Below are positions 50,387 to 60,700 of a DNA stretch of 64,000 nucleotides, piece after piece. The DNA is from Thermohalobaculum sp965247385. Lineage in GTDB: Bacteria; Pseudomonadota; Alphaproteobacteria; Rhodobacterales; Rhodobacteraceae. The position numbers and the translations under genes were made by a program. Location: NCBI GenBank assembly GCA_965247385.1, contig CBDFHG010000007.1:372001-436000 (forward strand), in the 5' to 3' direction. How positions within the stretch are numbered: the stretch's first letter is position 1; each line of letters begins with the position of its first letter. The notes below the pieces were generated by a model that did no database searches, was not told the DNA's origin, and worked only from the letters and a program-made list of their open reading frames with translations.

Positions 50387-51433
50387 CTACCCAAACGCCC
50401 CCATCACGATCGCGAAGAGCAACCCGCTGACGATCGCGCCGGAGATCCCGAACAGCACATACAGGGCGAAGACCTCGCGCTTGACCAGCGCCCAGACCGC
50501 CGCCATCGCCGGAATGGAGCTAACCGCGCCCGCGACCATGAACGACATCGCAGCACCCGCGCTCATGCCCTGCTCCATCAGCCCGGCCACCAGCGCCGGG
50601 GCGGCATAACCGTTGAGATAGGCCGGCGCCCCGACCAACGCCCCCAACACCACCGGGAAGACGCCGGGCCCGCCGACCACCCCGGCGATCATCTCGGCCG
50701 GGACATATTCTACCAACAACCCTTCCAGCAGATATGCCAGTGACAACCATTTGGTCAGGAACAGGCTTTGGGTCCAGGCGGTAGCGCCGAAGGTTCCGCG
50801 CCGCTCCGCCTCACCCCAGAACCGCCAGACCGGTTTGCCCGTCAGCTCGCCGACGCCGCAGGACTTTCCACAGCCGCCGCCCGCGCGCAAAGGCGCCGCG
50901 AAGGCGCCGTAGCCGGTCAACGCCTTGATCGCAAACCCTCCGCCGACGCCCAGCAGTACGGCAAAGACCACCTTTGCGACGGCGAACTCCATTCCCAGTG
51001 CTGCCGTCGTAATCATGAATTGCGGCGGGTCCATCAGCGGTGACGAGAGCCAGAACGCCATCACCGCCGACAACGGCGTGCCCGCCGCCAGCAGCGCGGC
51101 GATGAACGGGATCACCTCGCAGGAGCAGAACGGCATCACCCCGCCGACCAGTGCGGCCAGCACGATCATCCGGCTTTCCCGACCCTTGAATGCCTGGGCC
51201 ACGATGCCCTCGGCCCCAGTCGCTTTCAGCCAGGCGATCAGCCCAACCGCGATGGCGATGAAAGGCAGGGTTCCCCGGAAGGCCCGGACCGCAATTGACA
51301 GCACTGTTCCGGCGTTATCAGGATCGAACAACTGCAGGGCCACGGGGATCGCCAGGATCAGCAACCAGACCGGGTCCAATCCACGCAATCTGCTCCAGAC
51401 CACCCCCGCCTGCCGCAGCACCAATTCGGTCAT
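50387..51433 (-). CDS. ArsP/DUF318-type permease
   Basis: A 348-residue membrane protein with about eight to ten hydrophobic segments. The PFCSCEVIPFIAALLAAGTP motif near residue 100 and SPLMDPPQFMITTAALG are the signature of the DUF318 permease family; a GGGCGKSCGVGE cysteine cluster lies in the central loop. Members export trivalent organoarsenicals (ArsP) or metals. Its start overlaps the ArsR-family gene by four bases, so it is controlled by that regulator. The exact substrate is not shown by sequence. Confidence 0.83.
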   Translation of the reverse strand: MTELVLRQAGVVWSRLRGLDPVWLLILAIPVALQLFDPDNAGTVLSIAVRAFRGTLPFIAIAVGLIAWLKATGAEGIVAQAFKGRESRMIVLAALVGGVMPFCSCEVIPFIAALLAAGTPLSAVMAFWLSSPLMDPPQFMITTAALGMEFAVAKVVFAVLLGVGGGFAIKALTGYGAFAAPLRAGGGCGKSCGVGELTGKPVWRFWGEAERRGTFGATAWTQSLFLTKWLSLAYLLEGLLVEYVPAEMIAGVVGGPGVFPVVLGALVGAPAYLNGYAAPALVAGLMEQGMSAGAAMSFMVAGAVSSIPAMAAVWALVKREVFALYVLFGISGAIVSGLLFAIVMGAFG

Positions 51434-51783
51434 GCCCGTTTCTCCTCGATCTCGCGGTCCATATCAGCGCAACATTCGCTGACCAGAAAGGCCGCTAGCC
51501 CTTGTATCTGGTCATAACGCGCCCGGCAGATCAGGGTGCGCCCGTCGCGGGTCTGCTCCAGCACACCGGCCTGGATCAGCGCCCGCAGGTGGTGGCTCAG
51601 TGTCGAGGCAGCGATCGCCAGGCGGCCCTGCAACGCGCCCACCGGCAGTCCGTCTTCGCCTGCACGCACCAACGCCCGCAGGATCGCCAGGCGCACCTCC
51701 GAGCCAAGCGCGGCAAAAGCTTCAGCCGCTTCAGTGTCATCGAGCCTCGCAGGACGTGGGTCGTGTTGCTGATTCTTTTCCAT
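51430..51783 (-). CDS. ArsR/SmtB-family repressor
   Basis: A 117-residue winged-helix regulator: AFAALGSEVRLAILRALVRA, LPVGALQGRLAIAASTLSHH (recognition helix), LRALIQAGVLEQTRDGRTLI (wing), and a C-terminal helix with a Cys pair (SECCADMD) that could bind metal or arsenic. The start at 51783 is chosen because family members begin here and a perfect palindrome overlaps this codon; the frame is open to 51876. With no ribosome site upstream, a leaderless transcript is possible. It heads a two-gene operon with the permease. Confidence 0.82.
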   Translation of the reverse strand: MEKNQQHDPRPARLDDTEAAEAFAALGSEVRLAILRALVRAGEDGLPVGALQGRLAIAASTLSHHLRALIQAGVLEQTRDGRTLICRARYDQIQGLAAFLVSECCADMDREIEEKRA

Positions 51784-51797
51784 ATTTCTAGAAATAT
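51782..51797. promoter_or_regulatory. Perfect 16-bp operator candidate overlapping the arsR start
   Basis: ATATTTCTAGAAATAT is self-complementary and covers the start codon of the ArsR-family gene. ArsR-family dimers bind AT-rich palindromes of this kind, so binding here would block the operon directly. Confidence 0.65.
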
Positions 51798-52002
51798 CGA
51801 AATAAAAGCCGATTTCAAGGCCCGTCGGCAAACTGTTTCCCTGCGGCACAGATGCCGCAACCAGATTCATTGACATTTAATGCGTTTCGCGCGACAAGAC
51901 GCGCGGATGTGACAGGCATCAATGTGGATGCCGTGGCCGCGTGGTGAAATGCGGCCAAGAAACCAGCCGCCCATCGTCACCCAGGCAACCTCACAGGTAT
52001 AC

Positions 52003-53571
52003 ATGCAGTTTTCAGACCTCGAACTCGACCCGAAAGTCCTCAAGGCCGTTGAAGAATCCGGCTACAAGGATCCCACCCCGATCCAAGCCGAGGCCATCCC
52101 CGAAGCGCTGAAGGGCCGCGACGTGCTGGGCATTGCCCAAACCGGCACCGGCAAGACCGCCGGCTTCGTGCTGCCGATGATCACAATTCTGGCCAAGGGC
52201 CGGGCCCGGGCGCGGATGCCGCGCTCGTTGATCCTCTGCCCGACCCGCGAGCTTGCCGCCCAAGTGGCGGAGAACTTCGAGAAATACGGCAAATACCACA
52301 AGCTCTCGATGGCACTGCTGATCGGCGGGGTCAGCTTCAAGGACCAGGACAAGCTGATCGACCGTGGCGTCGATGTGCTGATCGCGACCCCGGGCCGCCT
52401 GCTCGACCATTTCGAGCGCGGCAAGCTGATGATGACCGGCGTACAGATCATGGTGGTGGACGAGGCCGACCGGATGCTCGATATGGGCTTCATCCCCGAC
52501 ATCGAGCGCATCTTCAAGCTGACGCCGTTCACCCGCCAGACCCTGTTCTTCTCGGCCACCATGCCACCGGAGATCACCCGGCTGACCACGGAATTCTTGC
52601 ACAACCCGGTCCGTGTCGAGGTCTCGCGTCAGGCGACCGCCGCCGAGACCGTGACCCAGGGGGTTTGCCTCTTCAAACCTTCGCGCCGCGACCGCGAGAC
52701 CGCTTCGAAGGAAAAGCGCGACTTCCTGCGCGCCCTGATGCAACGCGAGGGGGAGCGGTTGCGCAACGCCATCATCTTCTGCAACCGCAAGACCGAGGTC
52801 GCGATCCTGCACAAGTCCCTGGTAAAGCACGGCTATAACGCCGGCGCTCTGCATGGCGACCTGGACCAACCGGTGCGCACGAGAACCCTGAACAGCTTCC
52901 GCGAAGGCGAGATCAAGCTGCTGGTGGCGTCCGATGTGGCGGCGCGCGGGCTCGATATCCCGAATGTCAGCCATATCTTCAATTTCGACGTTCCCATCCA
53001 TGCCGAGGACTATATCCACCGCATTGGGCGAACCGGGCGCGCCGGGCGCGAGGGCACTGCACTGACCATCTCGGCACCGCTGGACAAGAAGTATCTCGAC
53101 CGGATCGAAGAGATGCTGGGCAAACAGATCGACCGGATCGACACGCCGGGCAGCAAATCGACGAGCGCCGGATCGGAGGACAGCCCTGCTCCAGCACACC
53201 AGGCCGACCCAGAGGCCCGCGAACGCACGGAACGCAAGCCGCGGCGGCAGCGGAGCGAGAAACGGGACGATAAGCCGGCCGAACAGCCAGCTGCGGAATC
53301 CGAGGCCGCCGTTGCGCCGGCACCATCGCCCCAGCCGACCACGCCGGATCTCGCACCTGCTCCAAAACCGACGACTGCCAAGCGTGGCGAACCGGCCCGA
53401 AACCGGGGCCGCGGGCGTGGCGAGCGACGTGGCAGTCAGGTGGTCGGAATGGGTGACCATGTCCCCGCCTTCATGATGCGCCCGATCCGCCCGGTTGAGG
53501 TTCCCGAAGTCACCGAAACCCCTGAAGCCGATACCGAAGCCGACACCCAAGCCGAGGATGCCGCCGCCTGA
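52003..53571 (+). CDS. DEAD-box RNA helicase (RhlE-like)
   Basis: A 522-residue ATP-dependent RNA helicase. Motifs in order: Q motif (GYKDPTPIQ), AQTGTGKT (I), PTRELA (Ia), GGVS, TPGRLLD, DEAD (II), FSATM (III), IIFCNRK (IV), DVAARGLDIP (V), HRIGRTGRAGR (VI). The core ends near residue 385; the tail is rich in Glu, Pro, Lys and Arg (RKPRRQRSEKRDDKPAEQPA, then NRGRGRGERRG), typical of RhlE-type RNA-contact tails. Likely acts in ribosome assembly or RNA decay. The start at 52003 (MQFSDLEL) fits the family; upstream in-frame codons add no known sequence. Confidence 0.92.
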   Translation: MQFSDLELDPKVLKAVEESGYKDPTPIQAEAIPEALKGRDVLGIAQTGTGKTAGFVLPMITILAKGRARARMPRSLILCPTRELAAQVAENFEKYGKYHKLSMALLIGGVSFKDQDKLIDRGVDVLIATPGRLLDHFERGKLMMTGVQIMVVDEADRMLDMGFIPDIERIFKLTPFTRQTLFFSATMPPEITRLTTEFLHNPVRVEVSRQATAAETVTQGVCLFKPSRRDRETASKEKRDFLRALMQREGERLRNAIIFCNRKTEVAILHKSLVKHGYNAGALHGDLDQPVRTRTLNSFREGEIKLLVASDVAARGLDIPNVSHIFNFDVPIHAEDYIHRIGRTGRAGREGTALTISAPLDKKYLDRIEEMLGKQIDRIDTPGSKSTSAGSEDSPAPAHQADPEARERTERKPRRQRSEKRDDKPAEQPAAESEAAVAPAPSPQPTTPDLAPAPKPTTAKRGEPARNRGRGRGERRGSQVVGMGDHVPAFMMRPIRPVEVPEVTETPEADTEADTQAEDAAA

Positions 53572-53635
53572 GCAGTCGAAACGGTGAATGGTCGGCGAAG
53601 TTTCTGGCCATCAATTCCGGTAGATCTTATGGTGC

Positions 53636-53843
53636 ATTCACCACAGCGATCGCGGCAGCCAGTACTGCTCGGGCGACTATCAGAAAAGCCTCAAGAAACA
53701 CGGCTTCCTGGTCTCGATGAGCGGCAAGGGAAATTGCTGCGAGCGAGCCTTGTCGCGCCATAGGTCCGAGAGACAATGGCGAGCGCCGTCGTCGAGACCT
53801 TCTTCAAGACCCTTAAGCTGGAATTCCTCTCCCCTGACGAATG
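53636..53843 (+). pseudogene. IS3-family transposase (OrfB) remnant
   Basis: IHHSDRGSQYCSGDYQKSLK then KHGFLVSMSGKGNC matches the IS3 DDE core between the second Asp and the Glu. After a frame break, AVVETFFKTLKLEFL (with the catalytic Glu) follows. Nothing else of the element is left. Confidence 0.85.
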
Positions 53844-53897
53844 AGATTGTAAAGTTCCCCTTCGTAGGTATCCGTCCGGTGTTGGTGCTCTTGACGT

Positions 53898-54002
53898 CTA
53901 TTTGGCGGTCCAATTCCACGGCATGAGTTCGCCGATGCGATTGATTTTGTGGTCGGCGACACGTTCGAGCACCCATGTGAGCCAGGCTTCGGGATTGGTG
54001 GA
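53898..54002 (-). pseudogene. C-terminal remnant of a third IS66 TnpC
   Basis: On the minus strand it reads TNPEAWLTWVLERVADHKIN then RIGELMPWNWTAK and a stop, the end of an IS66 transposase different from copies A and B (which end LLPWRFAQT). Confidence 0.85.
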
Positions 54003-54413
54003 CGGACGCAATGGCTTCACGTTGCCTGTACACCGCTTCTGGCCTTCTACCGGGTCAGCGCCAAACGCGGTAATTTATTATCCGGTCTCACGGGTTGCAT
54101 CGTACATGATCATTGGAAGCCCTGCTTCACGCTGGATGGGGTTACCCACGCGCTGTGCAATGCTCACCATTTACCGGAATTGCAGGCGTCGGTCGAAATC
54201 GAAAAGGAACACCGGGCCGATCAGATGCAAGGGCTCCTGCGTCGGGCGCACCATGTCACACAGGCGGCGCGGGATAACGGCGTCGCACCTTCAGTGCCGC
54301 TTGCCGGGCTTGTCAGTAACCGTCCGGTCTCCCCGCCCTTGAAGGGTTTGTGATTGGCGTGCGAGTCTTCGCGTGATCGCGGGCGATAATGTCCGTTTGA
54401 ATTACGAGGACAC

Positions 54414-54776
54414 TTGAACTTGATGGATCATCGTAGAGGCAATCGGCGGAGCTACTCGAATGCGTTCAAGCGCCGTGTTGTGGCCGAGGCGCTTGAGCCT
54501 GGGGCTTCGGTTGCGTCGGTGGCGCGCCATCACGGGCTGAGCGCGACCATGGTGTTCGCGTGGCGTCGTGATCCGCGGTTTGGGCCGGGTGGTGATGGGG
54601 TATTTTTCCTGCCTGTCGAGGTGATGTCGACTGCGATCACCGCCGCGCCGGAGCCGATCAGCCCTGTCAGCGACGGTCGGATCGAGATTGCCCTTGCATC
54701 GGGCCATCGTCTGACGCTCAGCGGTGCCTTTGATCCGGACATGGTGGTGCTGTTGGCGCGAGGTCTGAGCGCATGA
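54414..54776 (+). CDS. tnpA: IS66 TnpA (OrfA) of copy B
   Basis: A 120-residue protein with HTH-like RRSYSNAFKRRVVAEALEPG and VARHHGLSATMVFAWRRDPR. IS66 elements need it for movement, probably through DNA binding. The TTG at 54414 (GAGGA box just upstream) is used because copy A lacks the ATG found here at 54423. Its stop overlaps the tnpB ATG. Confidence 0.87.
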   Translation: MNLMDHRRGNRRSYSNAFKRRVVAEALEPGASVASVARHHGLSATMVFAWRRDPRFGPGGDGVFFLPVEVMSTAITAAPEPISPVSDGRIEIALASGHRLTLSGAFDPDMVVLLARGLSA

Positions 54777-55120
54777 TCCCGGTTCCCGTGCAGACGAAGG
54801 TCTGGCTGGCGGCTGGCGTTACCGATATGCGCAAGGGGTTCAACGGTTTGTCGGCGCTGGCCGAGAAGGTTCTGGAGCAGGACCCGTATTCCGGGCACCT
54901 GTTCGTGTTCCGGGGACGGCGCGGCGATCTGATCAAGGTCATATGGTGGGACGGGCAAGGGGCGTGTCTGTTTTCCAAGCGTCTGGAGCGCGGCAGGTTC
55001 GTCTGGCCATCGCCGGCGCATGGCAGGTTGTCGGTGACATCGGCGCAACTGGCGATGCTGTTGGAGGGCATCGATTGGCGCGCGCCGCTGCGCACCTGGC
55101 GACCCCTGACGGCAGGGTAA
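54773..55120 (+). CDS. tnpB: IS66 TnpB (OrfB/Orf2) of copy B
   Basis: A 115-residue protein of the IS66 Orf2 family: VQTKVWLAAGVTDMRKGFNG, QDPYSGHLFVFRGRRGDLIK, ERGRFVWPSP, ending LLEGIDWRAPLRTW plus a short tail. Required for transposition in tested IS66 elements, role unknown. It overlaps tnpA by four bases and precedes tnpC by 68 bp. Confidence 0.9.
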   Translation: MIPVPVQTKVWLAAGVTDMRKGFNGLSALAEKVLEQDPYSGHLFVFRGRRGDLIKVIWWDGQGACLFSKRLERGRFVWPSPAHGRLSVTSAQLAMLLEGIDWRAPLRTWRPLTAG

Positions 55121-55188
55121 TTTTTTGAACAAAAACAGAGAAATATGACACTTTAGGGATTCCCTTCAGTGTCGCGTTCTGGTATAGA

Positions 55189-56697
55189 ATGGCTATGCTG
55201 GACCAGACCAAATCACTGCCCGATAATCCCTCGGAATTGAGGGTGTTCGCGGGGCAATTGGTGGCGACGGTCAAGTCCCAGGCGCTCGAGATTGCCAAGC
55301 TCAGGCATCAACTCGCCGGTCATCGCCGCCATCGGTTTGGCTCGAAGTCGGAGACGATGGATCAGCTTGAACTCGGGCTCGAAGAGGAAGAGATCGCGGC
55401 GGCGAAGATCGCGCCGCCTGCGTCGCCTGATACTGTCGCCGGGCCGAAGAACAAACCAAAGCGCAAACCGTTGCCGGACAGCTTGCCGCGCAACGAGCAA
55501 GTGCTGTCGCCCGGCGAGGCCTGCGGCAAGTGCGGCGAGGTTCTGAAGAAACTCGGCGAAGATGTCACCGAAGAGCTGGAATACGTCCCTGGCCGGTTCA
55601 TCGTGAACCGCTTTGTCCGGCCCCGCATGGCTTGCACGTGTTGCGAGGCGATCTGCCAGGCACCATTGCCCTCGCGCCCGATCGAGCGGGGTCGTCCCGG
55701 CCCGGGCCTGCTGGCCCATGTGCTGGTCTCGAAGTATGCCGATCACCTCCCGCTCTATCGCCAGTCCCGGATATTCGATCGCGACGGCATTGATCTCGAC
55801 CGCTCGACCCTGTCCGACTGGGTCGGCAAATCGGCGGCACTGCTGGAACCATTGGCTGATATGGTCGGGCGCCATGTTCAGCGCGGCCAGGCGATCTTTG
55901 CCGACGACACCACCCTGAAGATGCAGGTGAAGGGCACCGGCAAATGCAAGACCGCCCGGATCTGGACCTATGTTCGCGACGAACGGCCATGGGGCGGCGC
56001 CGACCCACCAGCGGCATGGTATCAGTTCACCGTCGATCGCAAGGGCGAGCACCCCACCAGACACCTGGCCGGGTACAAGGGCTGGATGCACGCGGACGGC
56101 TATGCCGGGTTCAACGAGCTCTACCGATCCGGTGGTGTCGATGAAGTCGCCTGCATGGCCCATATCCGGCGCAAGTTCACCGATGTCTTCCAGTCGGAGG
56201 GCTCGATCATCGCCGAGGAAGCCATCAAGCGCATCGCCGGGCTCTACGTCGTCGAAAAGGATGCCCGCGGCAGTGTGCCCATTGAGCGGGTCCAACTCCG
56301 GCAAGCCCGCGCCAAACCGATCTTCGATGCTCTGGAAGCCTGGCTGCAAACCCGGCTGCCAAAGATCTCCGGCAAGTCCGAACTCGCCAGGGCGATCCGC
56401 TACGCCCTGACCCGGATGAGGCGCCTGCGCCCGTATCTCGACCACGGCTTTCTGGAGATCGACAACAATTCCGCCGAACGCGCCATGAAGCCGATAGCCC
56501 TGGGTCGCAAGAATTATCTTTTTGTCGGCTCAGAGGCTGGCGGTAAATCCGCCGCCATCGCCTATACCCTGATCGAGACCGCCAGGCTCAACGGCGTCGA
56601 TCCCCAGGCCTGGCTGACCGATGTGCTCAGTCGCATCGCCGATCACAAAATCACCAAACTCGACGAGTTGCTCCCGTGGCGCTTCGCTCAGACCTGA
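55189..56697 (+). CDS. tnpC: IS66 TnpC transposase of copy B
   Basis: A 502-residue DDE transposase: N-terminal coiled coil (residues about 15-50), acidic linker, zinc region (CGKCGE ... CTCCEAIC, about 115-150), catalytic core with Asp in IFADDTTLKMQ, Asp/Glu region GYAGFNELYRSGGVDEVACM, and Glu in DNNSAERAMKPIALGRKNYL, then a C-terminal domain ending LLPWRFAQT. All catalytic motifs are present. Compared with copy A it has three extra residues in the linker (PPASPDT against PPDT) and scattered substitutions. Confidence 0.93.
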   Translation: MAMLDQTKSLPDNPSELRVFAGQLVATVKSQALEIAKLRHQLAGHRRHRFGSKSETMDQLELGLEEEEIAAAKIAPPASPDTVAGPKNKPKRKPLPDSLPRNEQVLSPGEACGKCGEVLKKLGEDVTEELEYVPGRFIVNRFVRPRMACTCCEAICQAPLPSRPIERGRPGPGLLAHVLVSKYADHLPLYRQSRIFDRDGIDLDRSTLSDWVGKSAALLEPLADMVGRHVQRGQAIFADDTTLKMQVKGTGKCKTARIWTYVRDERPWGGADPPAAWYQFTVDRKGEHPTRHLAGYKGWMHADGYAGFNELYRSGGVDEVACMAHIRRKFTDVFQSEGSIIAEEAIKRIAGLYVVEKDARGSVPIERVQLRQARAKPIFDALEAWLQTRLPKISGKSELARAIRYALTRMRRLRPYLDHGFLEIDNNSAERAMKPIALGRKNYLFVGSEAGGKSAAIAYTLIETARLNGVDPQAWLTDVLSRIADHKITKLDELLPWRFAQT

Positions 56698-57162
56698 GCG
56701 CAATCGGCCGACGCTGAACCGAACCAGAGCCCCGAGACCGGACGCTTACGCTTGTCAAGCGGCGGTCCGACAGGATCATCACCGCAGCGCTGGATTTCCA
56801 TGAGGCGCACCCTCCCCTCGCACCACCAAAATCGGCAAGGCGGGGACGCAAGAAGCGTCGGACAGGGCATAATCCGGCATTACCATTGCGCGATCACAAG
56901 GAAGCAACCCGACGCTTTCCGGCAGATCCCAACGTGCCCTTCACAAACAACGAGGCCGAACGCGGGCCGCGGATGATGAAGCTACGCCAGAAAATATCGC
57001 GAGGCTTCCGATCAGAACAAGGCGCAGAGGATTTCGCTACCCTGCGCAGCATCATCACAACGGCTCGAAAACAAGGATGGAACATCATCGAAACCTTGAT
57101 GAAACCAGATGACCAGATTATCGAAACCCTGAAATACGCCTGAAAACAACCTGGGCCGTTAC

Positions 57163-57745
57163 CATTTTTTTAGTTTAAATACTCAATATGAAATGCCCAT
57201 CAAACGAGAGTGTAAATGATCCACCGCATATGATGTCGCGACCGAGTAAAACATCGGACGTAATGCCATCGTTGTGGAATACGCAGCCCTGAACTTCCCC
57301 GCACACTCAAATCGCCTTGAACCTGCCCCGTTGGCAACTGTCTTGGCCCAAGAAAGAAGCCAACACCAAATGTGAAGTGAATTATATAGTTGAGTGACCA
57401 CAGTGTCAGTCCTCCGGCGTTAAGCCCTGTACTTGAGCAAGAACGCAGCTAATTCAGTGTCAAAGCTATCTATTTTGTGTAATGCGCCTGGTTTTTTAGC
57501 AAGTTTGAAGCTCGCATTAGCGCCCTTTTCCCAAGCTACTGGTGTCAAATGTTATGGTCACTGAACTATATAATTCCCTTTTCTTAACGCTCATAACCAC
57601 CGCCATGAAACAGACTGGCCAGTCAGCCGATAGGCCTCCCGGTTGACGGAGGCAACAGCAATTTTGACGGACGGTTTTTCGCAGAACCGCCGCCTCTCAT
57701 GAGGCCATAAGGTCAATTCTGTTTGGTGCCGACAGGGATACGGCG
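57163..57745. other. Intergenic region after the IS remnants
   Basis: About 580 bp with lower GC than the flanks. I see no convincing gene, terminator or promoter. A small stem GCCTC-TCAT-GAGGC lies at 57693-57706, before the stop of the giant surface-protein gene. Confidence 0.5.
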
Positions 57746-60700
57746 CTAAAAGCGGACTTCGCCTTTCAGCATGATCGCGTGATCGGCGGCACCGTCGCTA
57801 CTCTCGTGGCGCTCGCCGGTCAAATTCAGCTCAAACAACGCGCCAAGTTCCCATTCCATCCCCAGGCGATAATTTCTGGCAGAGTCGCCGAAGGTCACCT
57901 CGCTGTAGGGGGTCAGCAGACCGCGCCCGCCGAACGCGGGCAGCCCGTAGCCAAGGCGCAGGTCCATGCGCGCGCCGTAATCCCGCTCGCCGTCGATCTT
58001 GTCGTGCAGGCCCTGTTGCCACAATCTTTGGGTGCCGCTGCCGGTCTTGCCGTAGCCGGGACTCAGGTTGAACGACAGCCCGCGCCCGTTTCCTCGCTCC
58101 AGGCGAATCAGGCCATTAACGCCCCATTCCCCATAGCTGTCCCGTCCCACCAAGGTGCGCGCCCGGCCTTCCAGGGTCAGGCCCATGACCGGATTGCTGT
58201 AGCGCACGCCGCCACCCAGTTCGGCCCCGAAACCGGTCTCGCCGTCGCCGCCGTCATGCCGCACCCCGACCTCCAGGCTCGGCTCCAGCTGCGCCCCGTC
58301 TGCCAGCGTGTGCGTCCGGCTCCCTTCCAGGATCATCCGCACCCGCCGCGCGTCCACCGTCAGGGCCGCCATCTCATCGCTACCCTCCACTTCCATCTCC
58401 GTCAGCAAAGCGTCGCCCTTGAGCCGGAGCGTGGTCGCGCCCACCTTCAACAACCGGCCGAGGCCGCCCACGGCCACGGTGCGCATCTCGACATCGCTCG
58501 ACGCTTGCTGCGCCTCATCATCGGCGATCTCCAGATCGCCCCAGCCGTAGCCCACGGTGGCCCACAGATCCAGCTTCCCCGAAAGCGCGCTCCAGCCCAC
58601 ATAGGGATGGAAGCTGGTGAGGTCCAACTCATAATCACCGCTACGACCGGGGTCGCTGTAGTCCAGATCGACCCGACTCCAGGACACCGCCAGGCCGACC
58701 AGCAGGTCGTCGCGCAGGCGGGCGTCCGCGCCCAGATGGGCGCTGAACAGGTCGCCGTCCCAGTCCACCGCCCCGCCGGAACCGTCGAGGTTGCTGTAGT
58801 CGCCCGCGCCCCAGAAGGCGACCGAAGACAGACCGGGCGCGCCCGCCGCGGCGCGCGCATTCAGCGGCAAGACAAAATCGCCGCCGCCGAGCAGATCTTT
58901 CAGGCTGAGCGTGCCGTCAGCCATAGCTTGCCCGTGGCTGGCGAGCGCGCCGGCCACGCCGGCCACGGTGGTCTGGCCGCCGAGATTGAAACTGCCCGCG
59001 CTGTCGGTGACGCCGTCAGCGCGAGCTTGTGTCACGCGCCGCGCAATCGCGCCCACCGTGTGGCCGGCGATGGCGCGGGCCACCTCCGGCAGAATCGTGC
59101 GGTTGAGGTCGGCAAACGGTGACAAGGCGGCCACGGTGACGGTGAAGTCGGCCATGGCCGTGCCATTGTCGTCGGTGACCGTGTAGGTCAGGGTGGTGGT
59201 CGCCACCGTGCCCGGCGTGCCGGACAGTGTGCGTGTGCCGGCGTTAAAGTCCAGTCCGTCCGGCAGGTCGGCGCCCGCCGGCCCGGTCAGGGTGTAGCTC
59301 AGGGTGCCGGTGCCGCCGCTGGCCGCCGGCAGTTCCAGGGCGGTGATCTCGGTGTCCACGGTATAGCCCTGGTCGTCCGGATCGGGCAGCGCCAAGGCGC
59401 CGGGCACTGTTGTGTCAGCGGCGGTCGTTCCCGTGTTGGTCACATAATCGCCTGCCACTTCGGTGGTGCCGCTGCCGGCTTTGGCGCGCACGCGCACAGT
59501 GTAGCCGGTGTCTGCCGTCAAGCCGGTGATGGCGGCGGTCTCGGCAGTCACCACGACATTCGTAGCCGTGTAGGTGTCGTCGTCCGCGCTGGTCACTTTA
59601 TATTCCACATCAAAGCCGGTGGTCGGGTCTTTGTCGGTGTCGGGTCCTTGCCCCCAGGACACCGCTAAGGCAAAATCGGCGGGCGAGCCCACGTCGTTGA
59701 CGCTGACGATGGTAATGGCGCGCGGTTGCGCCACATTGGGGATGATGATGTCCACCATGTCGGTAACGGGGGTGCTGCCCTCGACTGCCGGGGTCACGCT
59801 CAACTCAAAAGTCAAGGTGGTGTTGACGGTTACATAAGGCGCGGTGAAACTCGCATCCTCTATGTCGTCCGAGTCGGTGATGGCGAGGGCTTCGCCCGGC
59901 GTTACGTCTGCGCCGTTGGTCCTGGTGTGCGTCCATAAAATGACCGGGCTGGTGCCAGGATTGGTGATGGTGCCCTCCAGATTCACCATGGCGCCTTCCA
60001 GCACATCAACTTGATCCTCGCCGGCATTCACCCTCAGGGTGGTATCATCGGTGGCGGTCGGCGTGGCGGTGGCTTCGCCTGACGCTTCGCCCTCGCCCAC
60101 CGAGTTCACCGCGCGCACCTGGAAGAAGTATGCGGTGTCGTTGGTCAAGCCGGCCACGGTGTATTCGGTCGCGGTGGCGCTGTTTGGAATTGCCATCCAA
60201 TCGACGACGGCGGCGGAGCCGGTGGTGTCATAGTCGCCCGTGGCGTCGCTTTGGCGATACTCATAGCCGGTGATGTCCGCGCCGCCGGTTGCGCCCGGTG
60301 CCGTCCATGCCAGCGTGACCGTGGCATCGCCCGGCCTCGCCGTCAAACCGGTCGGCGCGCCCGGCGGCGCGGCGGTAACGGTTGCGGTGCCAGTTGCGCT
60401 CGCTTCTGCCGCGGGGCCCATATTCGGGGTGGTCGCGGTGTCCATCACGCTGTCGGCGGCAAGGGTCAGGGTGAAGGCTGTCGCTCGCGGGGTGATGCTG
60501 ATGGTGTAGGTGGTGCTGGAGCCGCTGGCCGGGGTCACACTATTCACCACGAGGTCGCCGGACGCCACAATGTCGTTGGAAACGGAGAAATCATCCACCG
60601 CCAAACCGGTTACCGGCTCGGAGAAGGTAATGTCGTAATCCTGCGCCGTGTCAATCACACCTTCGGCAATGGTGCCGAGGGTCACCGTCGGCGGAGTGGT

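Larger units (their letters stand above)
54316..56749 (+). mobile_element. IS66-family element, copy B (2434 bp, intact)
   Basis: It begins GTAACCGTCCGGTCTC and ends, inverted, GTAAGCGTCCGGTCTC. The 8-bp target duplication GCTTGTCA is perfect (54308-54315 and 56750-56757). It holds three separate genes, tnpA, tnpB and tnpC, in the normal order, and is likely able to move and to supply proteins to copy A. Confidence 0.96.
54003..57143 (+). pseudogene. IS66-family (ISBst12-like) transposase, 5'-truncated and split by IS66 copy B
   Basis: The upstream part (54003-54315) reads TPLLAFYRVSAKRGNLLSGL, GCIVHDHWKPCFTL (catalytic Asp region), HALCNAHHLPELQASVEIEK. The downstream part (56758-57143) continues in frame once the IS66 and one 8-bp duplicate are removed: VKRRSDRIITAALDFHEAHP, then NVPFTNNEAERGPRMMKLRQ (catalytic Glu region) and FATLRSIITTARKQGWNIIE. 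The N-terminal third is missing. Its IS right end is probably the GTTAC at 57158-57162. It is dead on two counts. Confidence 0.85.

Noticed and set aside
52012..53550. Long minus-strand frame opposite the DEAD-box helicase
   Set aside because: All helicase motifs are in order on the plus strand; the antisense frame has no known domain.
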